Origin: an uncultured Selenomonadales bacterium
GTDB lineage: Bacteria; Bacillota; Negativicutes; Selenomonadales; Selenomonadaceae
DNA length: 11,510 bases
Reading direction: 5' to 3'
Assembly: GCA_937877545.1 (NCBI GenBank)
Contig: CALFJE010000142.1
Coordinates: 1 to 11,510 of the forward strand
Part shown: in pieces, positions 1-6,636 of the stretch
Layout: each line of letters begins with the position of its first letter
Position numbering within the stretch: the first letter of the stretch is position 1
Made by a program: the position numbers and the translations under genes
Notes under the pieces: model-generated
Database searches by the model: none
What the model was told of the DNA's origin: nothing
What the model saw: the letters and a program-made list of their open reading frames with translations, nothing else

Positions 1-1315
1 CCGCCGCCTTAATCAGAATAAAAATCGCCAGCCCGACGACACTGCCCACGATTGAGCCGTTGAGCCGTATCCAGACGAAATCTTGTTCCGCCTTATCGTA
101 GACCAGATTGTTGAGTTGTTCCTCGGTGAGCTTGTCGAGCGCGGATTTGGCGACGGTGCCGACCAGCGGTTGAGCGTGAAGTGCCGCCCGCGCCGTCAGT
201 TCGTCGAGGAATTTTTCAAACGCCGCCCGCGACGCCGTATCCTCGCGCAGGAGCTTCAGGAAGTTTTCGTATTCGTCATTGAAGATTTTAATCAGCAGGA
301 CGCCCAAACTTTTGCCGCTCAGCTTTGACGACTTCGACGCCTGCGCCTTAGCCAGTGCCTCTTCCACGTCGACGGTTGCGATTTGGCTTTCCAGGTGTAT
401 CAGCGCGAGTTCAATCGCCTCCTCCAACGGCAAGGCGTTCGCCGCGTCGATTTGTATCCGCTCCACCAAATCCTTGAATTCGGGCGTGTCGCTCAGCTCC
501 GCGATTTTAAGTCGGCATTCGTTGAGCGTGCGCCTGTGCAGTTGCGAATCGGCGGCAAGTTCGTCGAGGAGCTTAAGCAGTTGAATTTGCATGATTCGCG
601 CCGCCTCCTCGAAGTTGACCAAATCCAACATCTGCGCCAGCCCCGCCATAAGGATTGAAAAGCCGCCCATGTTTTTGGTCTTTTCGTTGGCGTATTCTTC
701 GAGGATGGCTTGAAGTTTATCGCAAGTTTCGGGCTTGGCGGCAGTCGAGCGCATAGCCTTGACGATACCGATAAAAATTTCCCTGTCCTTATCGTTGCGC
801 TTGAAGTTCGCGCCGAAGTCGTCAATCAAGCCCTGCGCGGGTATGTCGCGGAGGAGGCGGCGCAATTCGCCGGCGATAGTCTTGGAAAGAGTTTCCTTAT
901 TCTGCGCGGCGACGAACTTTTTGACGACGTTAAACAGTTCGGTGACGACGAGCTTGCGGGTAGCGTCTTTGGCAAAGTATTCGACGATACGCGGCATGAG
1001 CTTGAAGTCGCCGAGCTTTTTAAAGATGTTGCGTCGGGAAAAGAATTCCTGCTGAACCATGACGACGGAGGCTTTAACGAAATCTTTACGCCTGCGCGGA
1101 AGTATGGCGGTATGGAACGGGAAGCCGAGCGGTTTTTTGAAAAGCGCGGTGACGGCAAACCAGTCCGCTATGCCGCCGACGAGTGCCGCCTCCGTCACGA
1201 AAAGGAAGCCCTCCGCCGCGACGTTGCCGGGGAACGTGACCTTAAGCCCGACCGCCATTACAAACAGCAGAGCCGCGCAAAGCAGCGTTGTGTCCGCGTT
1301 ATTCCATCTGTCCAA
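1..1315 (-). CDS. DUF445 family (YjiN-like) membrane-anchored protein, 3' end beyond window
   Basis: The frame is open from a TTG at 1315 to the window edge, giving about 438 residues, so the C-terminus is missing. I assign DUF445 (Pfam PF04286) from the N-terminal hydrophobic segment (residues ~9-26), the hallmark GGIADWFAVTALF block (~47-59) followed by KKPLG and a basic stretch, a long helical and charged middle, and the closing DFVWIRLNGS motif before a second hydrophobic helix at the window edge. The other DUF445 protein at 1622-3004 has the same arrangement. Start choice: an in-frame TGA lies just upstream (1322-1324), so TTG 1315 is the first start-like codon. GGAAAGG lies 12 bases upstream, which is rather far. 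The next candidate, ATG 1258, would cut into the first membrane helix. DUF445 proteins are thought to be envelope-associated, but their biochemical role is unknown. Family assignment is firm and function is open. Confidence 0.88.
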   Translation of the reverse strand, partial: MDRWNNADTTLLCAALLFVMAVGLKVTFPGNVAAEGFLFVTEAALVGGIADWFAVTALFKKPLGFPFHTAILPRRRKDFVKASVVMVQQEFFSRRNIFKKLGDFKLMPRIVEYFAKDATRKLVVTELFNVVKKFVAAQNKETLSKTIAGELRRLLRDIPAQGLIDDFGANFKRNDKDREIFIGIVKAMRSTAAKPETCDKLQAILEEYANEKTKNMGGFSILMAGLAQMLDLVNFEEAARIMQIQLLKLLDELAADSQLHRRTLNECRLKIAELSDTPEFKDLVERIQIDAANALPLEEAIELALIHLESQIATVDVEEALAKAQASKSSKLSGKSLGVLLIKIFNDEYENFLKLLREDTASRAAFEKFLDELTARAALHAQPLVGTVAKSALDKLTEEQLNNLVYDKAEQDFVWIRLNGSIVGSVVGLAIFILIKAA

Positions 1316-1388
1316 AAATTTTCACGACCTTTCCGAGGGCATATACACAGCGAAAGCAGAGGCGCACAGGACGTGCGCCGCCGCGACT

Positions 1389-1407
1389 TGAAAGCAGGAT
1401 GCTTTCA
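1389..1407. repeat. 8-bp perfect hairpin (TGAAAGCA / TGCTTTCA)
   Basis: TGAAAGCA at 1389-1396 and its exact reverse complement at 1400-1407 enclose a 3-base loop. It lies in the leader side of the left DUF445 gene and has no T-tract, so it is not an intrinsic terminator. It may be part of the same intergenic element as the 1492-1523 repeat. Confidence 0.5.
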
Positions 1408-1491
1408 TAGCGGCACGGGCGGTTTCGGGAGGGCGCGGACGTCCGAACTTCAGACGGTATCCGCCCCACGCGCAGTGGCGACTTTTCTTTG

Positions 1492-1523
1492 CTACTTTCT
1501 TTTGGTCGCTCAAAAGAAAGTAG
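1492..1523. repeat. Perfect 13-bp inverted repeat, 6-base loop
   Basis: The left arm CTACTTTCTTTTG (1492-1504) and the right arm CAAAAGAAAGTAG (1511-1523) are exact reverse complements around the loop GTCGCT. Neither strand has a U-tract after the stem, so a Rho-independent terminator is unlikely. A perfect arm of this length in non-coding DNA suggests a REP/BIME-like dispersed repeat or a protein-binding or mRNA-stabilising hairpin. Confidence 0.75.
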
Positions 1524-1621
1524 TTTGCAACGATAAAAATCAGACTTAGCCGAATCAGCGCGACGAGCCGCGCCGAGGATAAATTTTCCGCGAAACCACG
1601 CTTTATAAAAAGGGGGGCTGT

Positions 1622-3004
1622 CTATCGCATAAGGTGTTCCACGGCTTGCGCCACGATAAAAAGAAACATGCCGACAATCGCGCCGCACACCGAGCCGTTG
1701 ATACGAATCATCTGCAAATCGTCAGCCACATGCCCCTCTACGAATTCGGTAAGCTCATCGTCGCTGAACTTGTCGAGCCGTTCGCGAATCATCTGCGGTA
1801 TCTGCCCGCGATACTCCTCCAGCAAATTTTCAACAAAATCCTTCATGAGCTTATCGAACTTCCGCCGCAACTCCTCGTCCTTGATGAACTCGTCAATCTT
1901 CATGTCGACAAGATAATCAACGGCGTCCTTCCAAATGACGGGCTTGCGCTCAACCTCGACGATAAGCGTACTCTTGGGATTGGCGGCTTGTTGGCGGCGC
2001 AACTTCTCCAAAATGCGCGGGTCGGTCTCGCCCTTAATGTTCACGTCCAGCCACGTCTTGATATAGCCCTCCGTGTCAAACTTTTGCAGGAAAAGATTCT
2101 TAACGCCGTCAAGGAATTTCGCGGTATTGAGGCTGCCCGCCGCCGACTTCACGAAACCGCCGAAAGTCTTAATCATTTCGTCCGCCGCGTTAGCCGTATC
2201 GCTGTCGACAAGCACGCCCGTCGTGTTGAGGACTTTCTCGGCGTCGCTGATTTTCTTTTCAACAGTCTCGTTTAGGATTTGCAAAATCTTTTCGTCGGTC
2301 AAATCCATTGAACTCAGCACCAAGGCGCGTCCCGCCGAATCGCCCTCGTAAGCCGTGCGCAATTCCGTTATCTTCTTGAGTATCTCAATCTGCATGTGTT
2401 GACTGCGCAAAATTTTATGCCCCGTGTCGAGGAGCGCGATTAGAATTTTGCGGCTGTGCTTATCGCTCGTCACGACTTTAAGCATAGCGTTGAAGAATTT
2501 TTGCGCGTCGAGGTTTTTGATTTCCGTCTCCAGAATCGGCGCGACGCCGTGTGCGATATTTTTGGTATCGAGTCTGCCGACCAATTCGCCCATAATCTCG
2601 CGCACGAGGAGCTTTGTTTTGGTGCGCCCCTTATTTTGCTCGAAGAAGTCAACCAGCAACTGCGCGGTGTCCTCGTCGCGGACGGTCTCCATGATATTTT
2701 TGGTATTGAGCAAATCGGTGCCGACGAATTCAACTATCGCGTCCATGATTCGCCCGCGATTGCGCCGCAGTATCTCCGTATGGAAGCCGATACCCAGCGG
2801 CTTGCGGAAAAGCGCGGTCACGCCGAACCAGTCAGCCATGCCGCCTATCGTCGCCGCCAGGAACCCGTGATTTATCAGTCCGAGGATAAAGCCGCCCGTC
2901 GCCCCCGTCAATATGAATTTAAGCGGCGATATTTCCGGCAACGTCGTGACTGCCAATACCGCACTCGTCGCCAAGGTCGCCGTCGCCTTTGTTTTGTTCT
3001 CCAA
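1622..3004 (-). CDS. DUF445 family (YjiN-like) membrane-anchored protein
   Basis: This is a complete 460-residue DUF445 protein. From this start it has an N-terminal hydrophobic hairpin (~8-50), the family block IGGMADWFGVTALF with RKPLG (~53-71), about 360 residues of charged mainly helical sequence, then an RINGSV motif and a C-terminal hydrophobic helix (~437-458). Start choice: an earlier in-frame GTG at 3037 would add 11 residues, but it overlaps a good extended -10 box. TTG 3004 sits 10 bases after a full GGAGGT (3015-3020), so I prefer TTG. It is paralogous to the partial gene at 1-1315, with the same end-to-end plan but considerable divergence. It appears to have its own promoter. Both membrane-anchored ends and the conserved W/F-rich block are clear. 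The molecular function is not known for the family. Confidence 0.93.
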   Translation of the reverse strand: MENKTKATATLATSAVLAVTTLPEISPLKFILTGATGGFILGLINHGFLAATIGGMADWFGVTALFRKPLGIGFHTEILRRNRGRIMDAIVEFVGTDLLNTKNIMETVRDEDTAQLLVDFFEQNKGRTKTKLLVREIMGELVGRLDTKNIAHGVAPILETEIKNLDAQKFFNAMLKVVTSDKHSRKILIALLDTGHKILRSQHMQIEILKKITELRTAYEGDSAGRALVLSSMDLTDEKILQILNETVEKKISDAEKVLNTTGVLVDSDTANAADEMIKTFGGFVKSAAGSLNTAKFLDGVKNLFLQKFDTEGYIKTWLDVNIKGETDPRILEKLRRQQAANPKSTLIVEVERKPVIWKDAVDYLVDMKIDEFIKDEELRRKFDKLMKDFVENLLEEYRGQIPQMIRERLDKFSDDELTEFVEGHVADDLQMIRINGSVCGAIVGMFLFIVAQAVEHLMR

Positions 3005-3027
3005 AAATGCCGTCACCTCCGTTGCGC

Positions 3028-3036
3028 ATTTTAGCA
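3028..3036 (-). promoter_or_regulatory. Extended -10 promoter for the 1622-3004 DUF445 gene
   Basis: On the minus strand the sequence reads TGCTAAAAT, an extended -10 box with TAAAAT matching the consensus at 5 of 6 bases. A weak -35-like TTGAAG lies 20 bases upstream (3054-3059). Initiation would fall near 3021, just before the GGAGGTG ribosome binding site (3014-3020). That gives a leader of under 20 bases and supports the TTG 3004 start over GTG 3037. Confidence 0.55.
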
Positions 3037-3075
3037 CGAATCCGCCGCCCTGTCTTCAAAAAGTTTTCAGGTAGC

Positions 3076-3111
3076 AAAAAACCCCCGCTCATCACGAACG
3101 GGGATTTTTTT
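3076..3111 (-). terminator. Intrinsic terminator after the amidohydrolase pseudogene
   Basis: Minus-strand RNA would form a CCCCG/CGGGG stem (arms 3083-3087 and 3099-3103) with an 11-base loop, extended by flanking A/T pairs and followed by a run of U. It begins a few bases after the stop codon at 3115. The A-tract on the other side may let it work in both directions. Confidence 0.85.
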
Positions 3112-3114
3112 CCT

Positions 3115-4543
3115 TCAATGGCAGTTTGGCAGTGTGAATTTCTGTTTCTCGAGGAACATTTGCTTTGCGACGTTGATTGTAAGAGCTGTAATGGCTTGTT
3201 CACGGGTGATTAACTTTTCAGTCCACCAAGCCTTTGATTTTTCGGGGTAATATACGCCGGTAAGCATAACTTCCATGATACCGAACGGATCATCGGGACT
3301 GCCGGAGAGTGCAGGAAAGTCCGAGTGCGAAGACATTGTTATGTCGTTATCGAAGTAGGATTTCATCGGATAACCACGAGTCAACGGTTCAGGAAGTATT
3401 TCAAACAACATCGATTGTTCCTTATCGGGGGCATGATGCCAAAGCATTCCTTCGGTGACGTAAATGTTATGCTCTGCCATACGTTTATAATCCGACGGAT
3501 TGACGCTGTAGATGTGTACCAGAGTATTGCGCATTTCGTCTTTGCCGCCGTTGATAAAAGCATTGACGACGCGAGTGACGCCCTTGTTGCCCATTGAATG
3601 TATGTGTATGGTCAAGTCATTTGCATTTGCTTTGTGGATGAGGCAGGTCAGTTCTTCCTCCGACCAGTTGGGAATACCCTGGTGTCCGTCATTGTAGAGC
3701 GGCTCGATAAATCCCGTGCCGGTTTCAACAGTGCCGTCCATGAAAAGTTTAATCCGGTTCGACAGGACGTGTTTGGAGGCAAATTTTTTGACGTCGTGAG
3801 CTTTTGCCAAAGCTGAATCAACGTCCATCCAGCTTTCGATTTCGTAAGTCGTGCCTAAAATGAAGTGCATATCGCCGGCTTTGTCGAACTGTCGAGCGGC
3901 TTTGTAATAAGTGTCGTTAAAAAGGTACGTGGAGAAGCCGTCCGGATACATTGTGTAACCTTTCGGCAACAATATTTGCTCGACTTTTGCCAAGTCTGCT
4001 TTCGCCATGTCGACAGAATAGAGGCTTTCGTTGTCCGGGAATGAACGCACGTAATTTTGAGCTTGTTCTTTAAGATAACCGGTCGGAATACCGTTTGAAT
4101 CAAGTACAATTTCCTCGTCGGCAAAGAACATAGGAATATCGTTGCAAATGGCGTCGAGCCGGTGACGTGTCGGCATATTTTTCAGAAATTCTGATGTGTT
4201 CCAACCCATGCCATATACAGCCTTTGCTCCCGTAGATTTTGCCTTTTTGGCGGCGGCGGGAACGATTTCCGTCAGAAACTTTTCGACGCTGTCTGCCCTG
4301 TCAATCATCGTTCCGAATGATTCGACGGCATGACTTTTGTCGCCAACATAAATGTATTTGCCATCCTTGACCGCAAACGCTTCTGCAACATGATTTTTTT
4401 CCGCAGTGAAAATTTTTCCGTAAACCACGAGGTCGGCAACGATTTTTTTGACAACTAGCAAGCGTACAAGTCCCAATTATGACGCAGATAACCGCAATGC
4501 ACGTTAAAATCTGTGTGACATTCCTAAAAACCGTTCGTCGCAT
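3115..4543 (-). pseudogene. YtcJ-like amidohydrolase (amidohydrolase family 3), decayed lipoprotein
   Basis: An ATG at 4543 with GGGAG 8 bases upstream opens a lipoprotein signal: RR near the N-terminus, a hydrophobic core and an LASC lipobox. Just after the Cys, a run of seven A (near 4447) throws the frame out. With six A the frame would continue into ADLVVYGKIFTAE and FAVKDGKYIYVG, the N-terminal beta domain of YtcJ-type hydrolases. The rest is open for about 450 residues (from TTG 4476) and keeps the inner HIHSMG and the SSHSD motifs. It lacks the PGF-x-HxH metal-binding segment that should lie between VESFGT and MIDRADSVEKF. It appears to have another internal loss between FFADEE and IVLDSNGIP, and stops shortly after the NVAKQMFLE motif, without the usual GKYADFVLLD tail. 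The family hydrolyses C-N bonds in small amides with a metal centre. This copy should be inactive. An open frame from 4476 alone may be annotated as a gene. Confidence 0.82.
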
Positions 4544-4576
4544 AAAAAATCTCCCTTTCTGTCGATATGATAAGGC

Positions 4577-4615
4577 AAAAACCCTCCGACGATGAGCCGA
4601 AGGGCTTGTTTTTTT
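4577..4615 (-). terminator. Intrinsic terminator after the carboxylesterase pseudogene
   Basis: Minus-strand RNA forms CCCUUCG (4598-4604) with CGGAGGG (4582-4588), seven pairs with one G-U, around a 9-base loop and followed by UUUUU. It lies 16 bases after the stop at 4631 and separates the two decayed genes. Confidence 0.8.
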
Positions 4616-4630
4616 CATCGAGACGATTTT

Positions 4631-5662
4631 TTAGTTCTCGTAGACATAGCGCAAGGAATTTAAGTTTTCCGTGTTCAGATCCTTGCTGAGTACGCAACCT
4701 TTTGAGTTTAACTCCATAGTTTGGCGATTTTGAGCGGAATATTTCTCCCGGTGCGGAATAAATTCGTTATTCGGATTGCCTGTCGCTGCAAAAGCCGCCC
4801 ATGACGCTTGAACTTGCTTAACAAGATAAACGTCTTCAAATTTTGATTGATATTCAGCCGCAACTTCTTGACCGACGCGCCAATCCACTTGCGTTGCAAA
4901 ATCGCCGTAAGTATCATCGGTATCGGGACGATTTTTAAGCCATGATTGATAAATTTCCTGCGGAGTGTGTGATTTGTGCATTGCAAGTGCCAGAGAATTT
5001 TTTTCAGGCTCTGCGCGGAAATGTTCAAAGAAAAATTTAATTCCACGTGCCGCGCCGTCTTTGAGTGCTTGCAAAGGATTTTTAGGCAAAAATTTCCCGT
5101 CGCATGTAGGAAAAGCATAATTGCTTTTCGGAAAAGATTTTTTGCGGCGGGCGTAACAGTCAGCAACATACAGGAAATGGAACCGGCACTTTCGCCAAAA
5201 ATCGTCACGTTGTCGGGGTCGCCAGCGAATTCAGCTATAATCAAAACTCACCAAAACAACATCGCTTGCCGCCGCAAAATTACTTCCGTAGCGTTTCCAA
5301 ATGTTTATCGTCAAGCAATCTTCACTTTGCGGAATTTCAGAGGCATCGGCTATAGGGTCGCTGATTTGAATCTCCTTAAAGCCGAATTTTTTCGCGTCGA
5401 AAGATTTATTTGACGGTTTTAACGGTTGAGGAGCCTGCCAGCGCAATTTTCCGACGGGCGGTTGAGCCTAAGGGATACCGAGCCACGTTTTTACGCCGTT
5501 TTTGTCGATAAAGCCGTTGAATTTGCCGTAGCGAGTCTTGACCGTGCAATTATCGGCGGCAAAAACTTTGTCGGGCAAAATTCCGAGCGTATTGACTGCC
5601 AAAAAACTCATCGCCGTGCCTTTGATAAAATCTCTGCGCGTTAAGTCTTGAAACAGCCTCAC
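4631..5662 (-). pseudogene. Type-B carboxylesterase (Tat-exported), multiply disrupted
   Basis: The fragments line up on one strand in family order. A GTG at 5662 gives an N-terminus with a twin-arginine signal (TRRDFIK, then a hydrophobic core ending near VFA-ADN). The frame reads to WLGIP and then an in-frame TAG (5471-5473) where relatives have Tyr (GIPYAQPPVGKLRWQ). Past the TAG it continues through PPVGKLRWQAP and SEDCLTINIW to SDVVLVSFDYS, then stops. A second frame (from 5244) gives AGDPDNVTIFGESAG with the nucleophile motif GESAG, up to FRKAIM. A third frame, from about 5100, carries PKNPLQALKDGAARGIKFF to the end at 4631. The HGG oxyanion segment, the stretch before AGDPDNV, the acidic-residue region and the catalytic His segment are all missing, so the enzyme cannot work. 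The decay resembles that of the adjacent amidohydrolase. Confidence 0.87.
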
Positions 5663-5700
5663 AACCTTTCATGGCAATATCTGTAAGTCAAAGTATCATG

Positions 5701-5738
5701 AAAAAAACGCCGCGCAGATTTTGCACGACGCCCAAAAA
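5701..5738 (-). terminator. Intrinsic terminator of rplS
   Basis: Minus-strand RNA pairs CGUCGUGC (5723-5730) with GCGCGGCG (5708-5715), eight pairs including two G-U, with a 7-base loop and then seven U. It lies about 20 bases past the rplS stop codon. Confidence 0.8.
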
Positions 5739-5751
5739 AGTTTCGGTCGAA

Positions 5752-6102
5752 TTATTTCTTGGCTTTCTTTTCCTTGATACGCGCCGCCTTGCCCGTGAGC
5801 TTGCGCAGATAGTACAGCTTGGCACGACGAACCGCGCCGCGACGCACGACTTCAATCTTGTCGACGCGGGGGGAATGCACAGGGAACATGCGCTCGACGC
5901 CCACGCCGTAGGAAATGCGGCGGACAGTGAACATTTCGCGCACGCCGCTGCCGTGACGCCCGATAACCACGCCCTCGAAAATCTGAATGCGTTCGCGATT
6001 GCCCTCAACGATTTTTGCATGGACGCGAACCGTATCGCCCGGCGCGAATTGCGGAATGTTATCGCGGAGCTGTTCTTGTTCAATCAGTTCAATTATATTC
6101 AA
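5752..6102 (-). CDS. rplS: 50S ribosomal protein L19
   Basis: This is a 116-residue protein of normal L19 length and order: MNIIELIEQEQLR at the N-terminus, then FAPGDTVRVH, EGNRERIQIFEGVVI, the RRISYGVGVERMFPVHSP core, and a basic tail with RRAKLYYLRKL and KEKKAKK. L19 sits at the 30S-50S interface of the ribosome. Start choice: TTG at 6102 follows GGGAGG by 7 bases and yields the canonical N-terminus. The ATG at 6117 would add five atypical residues and would lie on the ribosome binding site. The gene is monocistronic here, with its own promoter (6170-6199) and terminator. In many Firmicutes rplS ends an rpsP-rimM-trmD cluster, and none of those genes is next to it here. Confidence 0.97.
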   Translation of the reverse strand: MNIIELIEQEQLRDNIPQFAPGDTVRVHAKIVEGNRERIQIFEGVVIGRHGSGVREMFTVRRISYGVGVERMFPVHSPRVDKIEVVRRGAVRRAKLYYLRKLTGKAARIKEKKAKK

Positions 6103-6125
6103 GTTAAGTCCTCCCATCTTTGCCC

Positions 6126-6155
6126 GACGTTCTTGCCCGCACGCAGAGGAACGCC
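6126..6155 (-). promoter_or_regulatory. Candidate L19 leader hairpin in the rplS 5' UTR
   Basis: In the minus-strand transcript GGCGUUC (6149-6155) can pair with GAACGUC (6126-6132), seven pairs with one G-U. An inner UGC/GCA stem is possible in the loop. It lies upstream of the rplS ribosome binding site. Firmicutes have an L19 leader that feeds back on rplS expression (Rfam L19_leader). Position and stem fit, but I assign it by resemblance only. Confidence 0.45.
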
Positions 6156-6169
6156 TCAACAGTTTGCAA

Positions 6170-6199
6170 AGTCTAACATAAAATTTTTGCCGCTGTCAA
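6170..6199 (-). promoter_or_regulatory. rplS promoter
   Basis: Minus strand: a perfect -35 TTGACA (6194-6199), an 18-base spacer and a -10 TAGACT (6170-6175) preceded by TG one base earlier (extended -10). Initiation near 6163 gives a leader of about 60 bases before TTG 6102. Its -35 box is one base from the divergent riboswitch promoter's -35 box. Confidence 0.65.
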
Positions 6200-6200
6200 G

Positions 6201-6229
6201 TTGACAAAAGCCGCGATTTGTAGGATTAT
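6201..6229 (+). promoter_or_regulatory. Promoter of the cobalamin riboswitch transcript
   Basis: Plus strand: a perfect -35 TTGACA (6201-6206), a spacer of exactly 17 bases, and a -10 GATTAT (6224-6229). Initiation near 6236 would place the start right at the 5' edge of the aptamer. An intact promoter argues that the riboswitch is still transcribed. Confidence 0.65.
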
Positions 6230-6235
6230 ACGGGC

Positions 6236-6406
6236 GTTGAAAATTGAATACGGATTGGGTCGAGTGGCGCAAGCCTCAATAGGGAAGTCGGTCAAATGCC
6301 GACACGGTCACGCCACCGTAGCGGGGAGCAAATCTGCATTTATGTCACTGGGGAAACTTGGGAAGGCGCAGACAAGTGAAGATCCGAAGTCGGGAGAACT
6401 GCTCGA
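6236..6406 (+). promoter_or_regulatory. Cobalamin (AdoCbl-type) riboswitch aptamer, orphan
   Basis: The plus strand carries the conserved cobalamin riboswitch (Rfam RF00174) landmarks in order. AAAATTGAATACGGAT is the 5' conserved strand. AATAGGGAA leads into the P-stem GTCGG-TCAAAT-GCCGAC (6287-6303). The B12-box-like core ACGGTCACGCCACCGTAG follows, then a long variable arm, then GAAGTCGGGAGAACTGC (6376-6392), matching the 3' conserved AGTCxGGAGACCTGCC. The aptamer senses coenzyme B12 and normally switches off B12 uptake, B12 synthesis or B12-independent genes. The sense strand downstream has no such gene: the next sequence is an expression platform and then the antisense of the Hsp70 gene. 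Ends are approximate. Confidence 0.85.
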
Positions 6407-6413
6407 TTAACAA

Positions 6414-6608
6414 TCACCGTTTGACCTGCGAGCGACAGGAAGGGGATTCAAAATTCTTTTGTATTTCCTGCGCCCGCAACGTGGGATTTTTTCTTTTAAC
6501 GCGGCGAAAAGTTTTCTCCGTCTCGGAGAGGCATTGCTCATACATTTCACTTGCTGAGGAATCAGCGGCTCCCGTCAAGTCGGCAGGAGTTATTTTTTTA
6601 CTCCACAT
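6414..6608 (-). CDS. Doubtful small ORF after the Hsp70 gene (64 residues)
   Basis: An ATG at 6608, 28 bases after the Hsp70 stop, opens 64 hydrophilic, highly charged codons ending at 6414. The only ribosome-binding hint is a GGGG about 5 bases upstream. I recognise no family. Its second half lies antisense to the riboswitch expression platform and terminator, which argues that this DNA is regulatory. It is kept only because the reading frame continues the Hsp70 transcript and has protein-like composition. Confidence 0.22.
   Translation of the reverse strand: MWSKKITPADLTGAADSSASEMYEQCLSETEKTFRRVKRKNPTLRAQEIQKNFESPSCRSQVKR
6425..6497 (+). terminator. Riboswitch expression platform and intrinsic terminator
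   Basis: CAGG at 6436-6439 can pair either with CCTG (6425-6428) or, as CAGGAA, with TTCCTG (6465-6470), so two folds exclude each other. A short stem CCCGC (6473-6477) with GTGGG (6481-6485), one G-U, is followed by six T, a C and four T (6487-6497). This is the layout of a transcription-terminating expression platform. The terminator stem is only 5 bp, so its strength is uncertain. Confidence 0.55.
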
Positions 6609-6636
6609 GCCGCCCCAACGAAAGCCGCCGCTTAAA
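6498..6636. other. Spacer between riboswitch terminator and Hsp70 gene end
   Basis: No confident gene lies here. Three small inverted repeats occur: CTCCG/CGGAG around 6518-6530, GCTGA/TCAGC with a GGAA loop (6553-6566), and GGAGT/ACTCC around a T-rich loop (6586-6604). None has a U-tract after the stem on the minus strand, so I see no clear terminator for the Hsp70 gene. A sense-strand gene that the riboswitch could control would have to start here, and none does. Confidence 0.5.

Larger units (their letters stand above)
1316..1621. repeat. 306-bp gene-free spacer with REP-like hairpins
   Basis: This stretch lies between the two DUF445 genes. Short open frames cross it in several phases but none resembles a protein family or has a convincing ribosome binding site. 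It holds a perfect 13-bp inverted repeat (1492-1523), a perfect 8-bp hairpin with a 3-base loop (1389-1407) and a G6/A5 run near 1609-1618. The concentration of symmetrical elements, with GC-rich blocks between AT-rich arms, suggests a dispersed intergenic repeat rather than a lost gene. Only one copy is visible here, so the repeat nature is inferred. Confidence 0.4.

Noticed and set aside
1492..1523. Perfect inverted repeat as an intrinsic terminator
   Set aside because: No U-tract follows the stem on either strand, and it lies about 100 bp from the upstream gene's end.
710..1549. Long plus-strand open frame of 279 codons
   Set aside because: It is the antisense of the left DUF445 gene and its spacer. 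The minus-strand frame has clear family motifs and runs unbroken to the window edge.
1299..1688. Minus-strand frames of 129 and 63 codons across the DUF445 spacer
   Set aside because: They cross the inverted repeats, overlap both flanking genes or their ends, lack ribosome binding sites and resemble no family. They are more likely translations of an intergenic repeat.
3005..3037. GTG 3037 as start of the full DUF445 gene
   Set aside because: It overlaps the extended -10 box and has no ribosome binding site, while TTG 3004 has GGAGGT 10 bases upstream.
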